DNA of 7,618 nucleotides from an uncultured Oribacterium sp. (GTDB taxonomy: Bacteria > Bacillota > Clostridia > Lachnospirales > Lachnospiraceae). Shown piece after piece: positions 6,028 to 7,618 of this stretch (positions within the stretch are counted from its first letter, which is position 1; every line of letters starts with the position of its first letter). The DNA is taken from assembly GCA_900772695.1 (NCBI GenBank), contig CAAGRO010000428.1, positions 1 to 7,618 on the forward strand, given 5' to 3'. A program made the translations under genes and the position numbers. Under the pieces are notes generated by a model that did no database searches, was not told where the DNA came from, and saw only the letters and a program-made list of their open reading frames with translations.

Positions 6028-6666
6028 ATGACACAGAAAGATTTCATGGAGAAGCTTGCCGAGATTAAGGTTTGTCCAGTCGTAGTTATCGATCACGTTG
6101 AGGATGCCGTTCCTCTTGCGCAGGCTCTTGAGGCTGGTCATCTTCCGATGGCTGAGGTTACCTTCCGTACAGCAGCTGCTGCAGATGCGATTGCAGCGAT
6201 GGTAAAGGAGTGCCCGAATGTCGTTGTTGGTGCTGGTACTGTTCTCGATCGTGAGCAGTGCACACGTGCAATCAACGCTGGTGCTCAGTTCATCGTTTCC
6301 CCATCTTTCTCTGATGAGGTTGCTCAGTGCGCACTCGGCCACGGCGTAGCTTACTGCCCAGGTACCTGCACACCGACCGATATCACAAACGCCCTTCGTT
6401 ACAACCTTCCGATGGTAAAGTTCTTCCCGGCTGGTGCATACGGCGGACTCAAGACCCTGAAGGCCCTCGCTCCTGTATTCCCACAGCTCAAGTTCATGCC
6501 TACCGGTGGCGTTAACCTTGACAACGTTCTCGAGTACCTTGCATTCGATAAGATCGTCGGTGTCGGCGGAACATGGGTATGCAAGAAGGATCTGCTTGTG
6601 AACAAGGACTGGGCTGGTATCACCAAGCTCTGCCAGGAAGCTTACGACCTTACACATAAGGCATAA
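6028..6666 (+). CDS. eda: 2-keto-3-deoxy-6-phosphogluconate (KDPG) aldolase
   Basis: A class I aldolase cleaving KDPG to pyruvate and glyceraldehyde-3-phosphate (EC 4.1.2.14), the last step of hexuronate and Entner-Doudoroff catabolism. At 212 residues it is typical of the family (kdgA in Bacillus). Residues visible are E43 and R47 (EVTFRT), the GAGTVL block (68-73), SPSF (91-94), the Schiff-base lysine K131 (MVKFFPAG) and the phosphate-binding PTGGV (158-162) and VGVGGTWV (177-184). Roles are assigned by alignment with the E. coli enzyme. The start is the ATG at 6028 with AAAGGAG 7 nt upstream. It has its own promoter, a cre box at the start site and a strong terminator, so it is monocistronic and under catabolite control. 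Its codons end in T (GCT, GGT, GTT) more often than those of the neighbouring genes, as in highly expressed genes. KDG kinase is not nearby. Confidence 0.97.
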   Translation: MTQKDFMEKLAEIKVCPVVVIDHVEDAVPLAQALEAGHLPMAEVTFRTAAAADAIAAMVKECPNVVVGAGTVLDREQCTRAINAGAQFIVSPSFSDEVAQCALGHGVAYCPGTCTPTDITNALRYNLPMVKFFPAGAYGGLKTLKALAPVFPQLKFMPTGGVNLDNVLEYLAFDKIVGVGGTWVCKKDLLVNKDWAGITKLCQEAYDLTHKA

Positions 6667-6697
6667 GCGCTCGATCTCTGTATATCAAAATCATATA

Positions 6698-6738
6698 AAT
6701 CGTCGGAATGCAGGACTTGCATTCCGACGATTTTTTTT
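6698..6738 (+). terminator. Strong intrinsic terminator of the aldolase gene
   Basis: A perfect 15-bp stem (6698-6712 with 6718-6732), 5-nt loop GGACT and a run of eight T (6731-6738). It lies about 30 bp after the aldolase stop codon and separates the gene from the tRNA operon. Confidence 0.95.
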
Positions 6739-6840
6739 GTATCCTATGAGAGCACGGTCATATAGATGGATGAAACAGACGCGCGAAGCCACGTGCTTCA
6801 AACGACTTGAAATATTATGCGTAAAACTTCGAAATTGTTG

Positions 6841-6869
6841 TTGACAAAGTGAAGCTTATTCGTTAATAT
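6841..6869 (+). promoter_or_regulatory. Promoter of the tRNA operon
   Basis: A consensus -35 TTGACA (6841-6846), 17-bp spacer and -10 TAATAT (6864-6869). The predicted start near 6876 lies about 20 nt before the first tRNA. The preceding 100 bp, after the aldolase terminator, show no gene. Confidence 0.75.
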
Positions 6870-6896
6870 ATACGAGTCGCTCATAAAGAGTTGTCT

Positions 6897-6970
<74 letters not shown>

Positions 6971-6971
6971 T

Positions 6972-6989
6972 TCTCGAGACATCTCGAGA
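6972..6989 (+). other. Palindromic hairpin in the tRNA spacer
   Basis: The 8-bp palindrome TCTCGAGA occurs twice, 2 bp apart (6972-6979 and 6982-6989), so the pair folds into a perfect stem with a very tight loop. It begins 1 nt after the tRNA-Arg discriminator base. It may guide processing of the precursor. No T tract follows. Confidence 0.55.
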
Positions 6990-7027
6990 GATTTAAATAC
7001 TGGTTTGCTGAAAAGCAGCCGTAATAT

Positions 7028-7102
7028 GGTGGGTATAGCGTAGTTGGTTATCGCGCCAGATTGTGGTTCTGGAGATCATGGATTCGAATTCCATTACCCA
7101 CC
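7028..7102 (+). tRNA. tRNA-His (anticodon GTG)
   Basis: A full cloverleaf: acceptor GTGGGTA/TACCCAC, anticodon stem CCAGA/TCTGG with anticodon GTG at 7063-7065, and T-arm ATGGA/TCCAT with loop TTCGAAT. The histidine-specific extra G at position -1 (7028) faces C73 (7102). CCA is not encoded. Confidence 0.97.
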
Positions 7103-7122
7103 CTAGCCAGCAGGCTTATCGA

Positions 7123-7194
7123 GGGGCTATCGCCAAGCGGTAAGGCACAGGCCTTTGACGCCTGCACTCGTTGGTTCGAATCCAACTGGCTCTG
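7123..7194 (+). tRNA. tRNA-Gln (anticodon TTG)
   Basis: D-arm GCC/GGC, anticodon stem CAGGC/GCCTG with loop CTTTGAC (anticodon TTG at 7155-7157), and T-arm GTTGG/CCAAC with loop TTCGAAT. The acceptor GGGGCTA/TGGCTCT pairs fully but with three G-T wobbles, including the first pair; a weak 1-72 pair is usual for glutamine tRNAs. The discriminator is G7194. CCA is not encoded. Confidence 0.93.
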
Positions 7195-7208
7195 CGGATA
7201 TTTATTGC

Positions 7209-7283
7209 TGGCGTGTAGCTTATATCAGGTAAAGCAGCTAACGTTGGATATAGAAGAAGATGGTTCGAATCCCTCCTCGTCAA
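7209..7283 (+). pseudogene. Malformed tRNA-like unit with no anticodon stem
   Basis: Sits in the tRNA cluster between Gln and Asn with near-canonical tRNA spacing. The acceptor TGGCGTG/CTCGTCA pairs at six of seven positions, the D-stem GCTT/AAGC is perfect, and the T-stem GATGG/CCCTC pairs at four of five with the standard loop TTCGAAT. Exactly 22 nt separate A26 from the T-stem, as in normal class I tRNAs. But positions 27-31 (GCTAA) and 39-43 (TATAG) form only one pair, and position 33 is G instead of T. TATATC (7221-7226) can instead pair with GATATA (7247-7252). It may be a decayed tRNA or a non-decoding one. The identity cannot be assigned. Confidence 0.55.
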
Positions 7284-7300
7284 CAATGAATATCAATTTT

Positions 7301-7373
7301 GCCCTTATAGCTCAGTCGGTAGAGCACACGGCTGTTAACCGTGGTGTCGTTGGTTCGAGTCCAACTGGGGGCG
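7301..7373 (+). tRNA. tRNA-Asn (anticodon GTT)
   Basis: A full cloverleaf: acceptor GCCCTTA/TGGGGGC (two wobbles), D-arm GCTC/GAGC, anticodon stem CACGG/CCGTG with loop CTGTTAA (anticodon GTT at 7334-7336), and T-arm GTTGG/CCAAC with loop TTCGAGT. The discriminator is G7373. CCA is not encoded directly. Confidence 0.97.
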
Positions 7374-7587
7374 GCCATGGGTCGGATACCATGTAAAAAA
7401 TGTCCGAGAGTAGCTTCTGAAAAGTTTTATAGCTTGTGGGTTTAATTCCCGATTGTTTGCAAGTATAAAACCAATGCAAAACCTTTCCTGTCGCAATGCA
7501 GAGCGGAAAATAATTATACAGGATAAAGAGATGAAATCAGACTGCACTGATAATTCGCACGTTTCGTTAAAGGTAATCGGAACACTT
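7374..7587 (+). other. Long spacer inside the tRNA cluster with hairpins and a T-arm-like segment
   Basis: 214 bp with no convincing ORF on either strand. It contains the inverted repeat TCGGA/TCCGA (7382-7386 with 7403-7407), enclosing CAT/ATG, and a T-arm-like stretch, TGGG-TTTAATT-CCCG (7437-7451). It also has the inverted repeat TCCTGT/ACAGGA further on. No complete cloverleaf could be drawn. It may hold another decayed tRNA. Confidence 0.35.
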
Positions 7588-7618
7588 GCCATCTTAGCTC
7601 AGTTGGTAGAGCAACTGA
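7588..7618 (+). tRNA. 5' part of a tRNA, probably Thr, cut by the window end
   Basis: Acceptor GCCATCT, TA, D-arm GCTC-AGTTGGTA-GAGC, A26 and anticodon stem ACTGA are present; the anticodon lies beyond the window. The start resembles bacterial tRNA-Thr(TGT) genes, but the identity is not proven by what is visible. Confidence 0.85.

Noticed and set aside
5950..6657. Minus-strand open frame of 235 codons opposite the aldolase gene
   Set aside because: The plus strand encodes a complete KDPG aldolase with promoter, ribosome site and terminator. The minus frame is a codon-bias shadow.
7061..7396. Open frame of 111 codons across the tRNA cluster, and a minus frame at 7335-7592
   Set aside because: The plus frame reads through three tRNA or tRNA-like genes (His, Gln and the malformed unit) and most of tRNA-Asn. 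The minus frame overlaps tRNA-Asn and the spacer. Neither has a ribosome site or a plausible protein sequence.

Overview
The window looks like a chromosomal piece of a fermentative Bacillota (Firmicutes), probably a gut- or mouth-type Clostridia or Erysipelotrichia. The grounds are strong AGGAG-type ribosome sites, a perfect CcpA-type cre box, the clostridial form of UxuA/UxuB, an FCD-type GntR regulator and moderate GC content, with AT-rich intergenic regions. The genus cannot be named from the sequence alone. No phage genes, insertion sequences, CRISPR arrays or rRNA were seen.

Layout. (1) nt 1-593: the 3' part of an alanine/glycine:cation symporter (AGCS family). Its sequence matches the family only from about nt 75 onward, and a hairpin terminator follows at 695-738. 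(2) nt 804-1598, minus strand: a GntR/FCD regulator, divergent from the hexuronate genes. The 258-bp divergent intergenic region holds two copies of a 12-bp FCD-like operator core exactly 168 bp apart, a CRP/FNR-like dyad and a good sigma-A promoter for uxuA. (3) nt 1857-4573: uxuA (mannonate dehydratase) and uxuB (fructuronate reductase), overlapping by ATGA. (4) nt 4615-5799: one ORF fusing an RdgB/HAM1 XTP/dITP pyrophosphatase to a YfcE/YsnB-type metallophosphoesterase, with no terminator between it and uxuB. (5) nt 5797-5872, minus strand: a tRNA-like fossil. (6) nt 6028-6666: KDPG aldolase, with its own promoter, a cre box at the predicted transcription start, a leader hairpin and a strong terminator. 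(7) nt 6841 to the end: a tRNA operon with its own promoter, encoding Arg(TCT), His(GTG), Gln(TTG), a malformed tRNA-like unit, Asn(GTT) and the start of a probable Thr tRNA that runs off the window.

How the genes work together. UxuB converts fructuronate and mannonate into each other, UxuA dehydrates mannonate to 2-keto-3-deoxygluconate (KDG), and the aldolase splits KDPG into pyruvate and glyceraldehyde-3-phosphate. The linking KDG kinase and the uronate isomerase are not in this window. uxuAB is probably repressed by the divergent GntR protein until a hexuronate-derived ligand appears, whereas the aldolase is probably under CcpA carbon-catabolite control, so the two halves of the pathway have separate switches. 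The nucleotide-sanitising fusion is a housekeeping gene lodged between them.

No clearly new multi-gene system was found. The most unusual items are the in-frame RdgB-phosphoesterase fusion, the malformed tRNA at 7209-7283 with otherwise canonical spacing, the antisense tRNA-like fossil upstream of the aldolase gene, and the helically phased operator pair.
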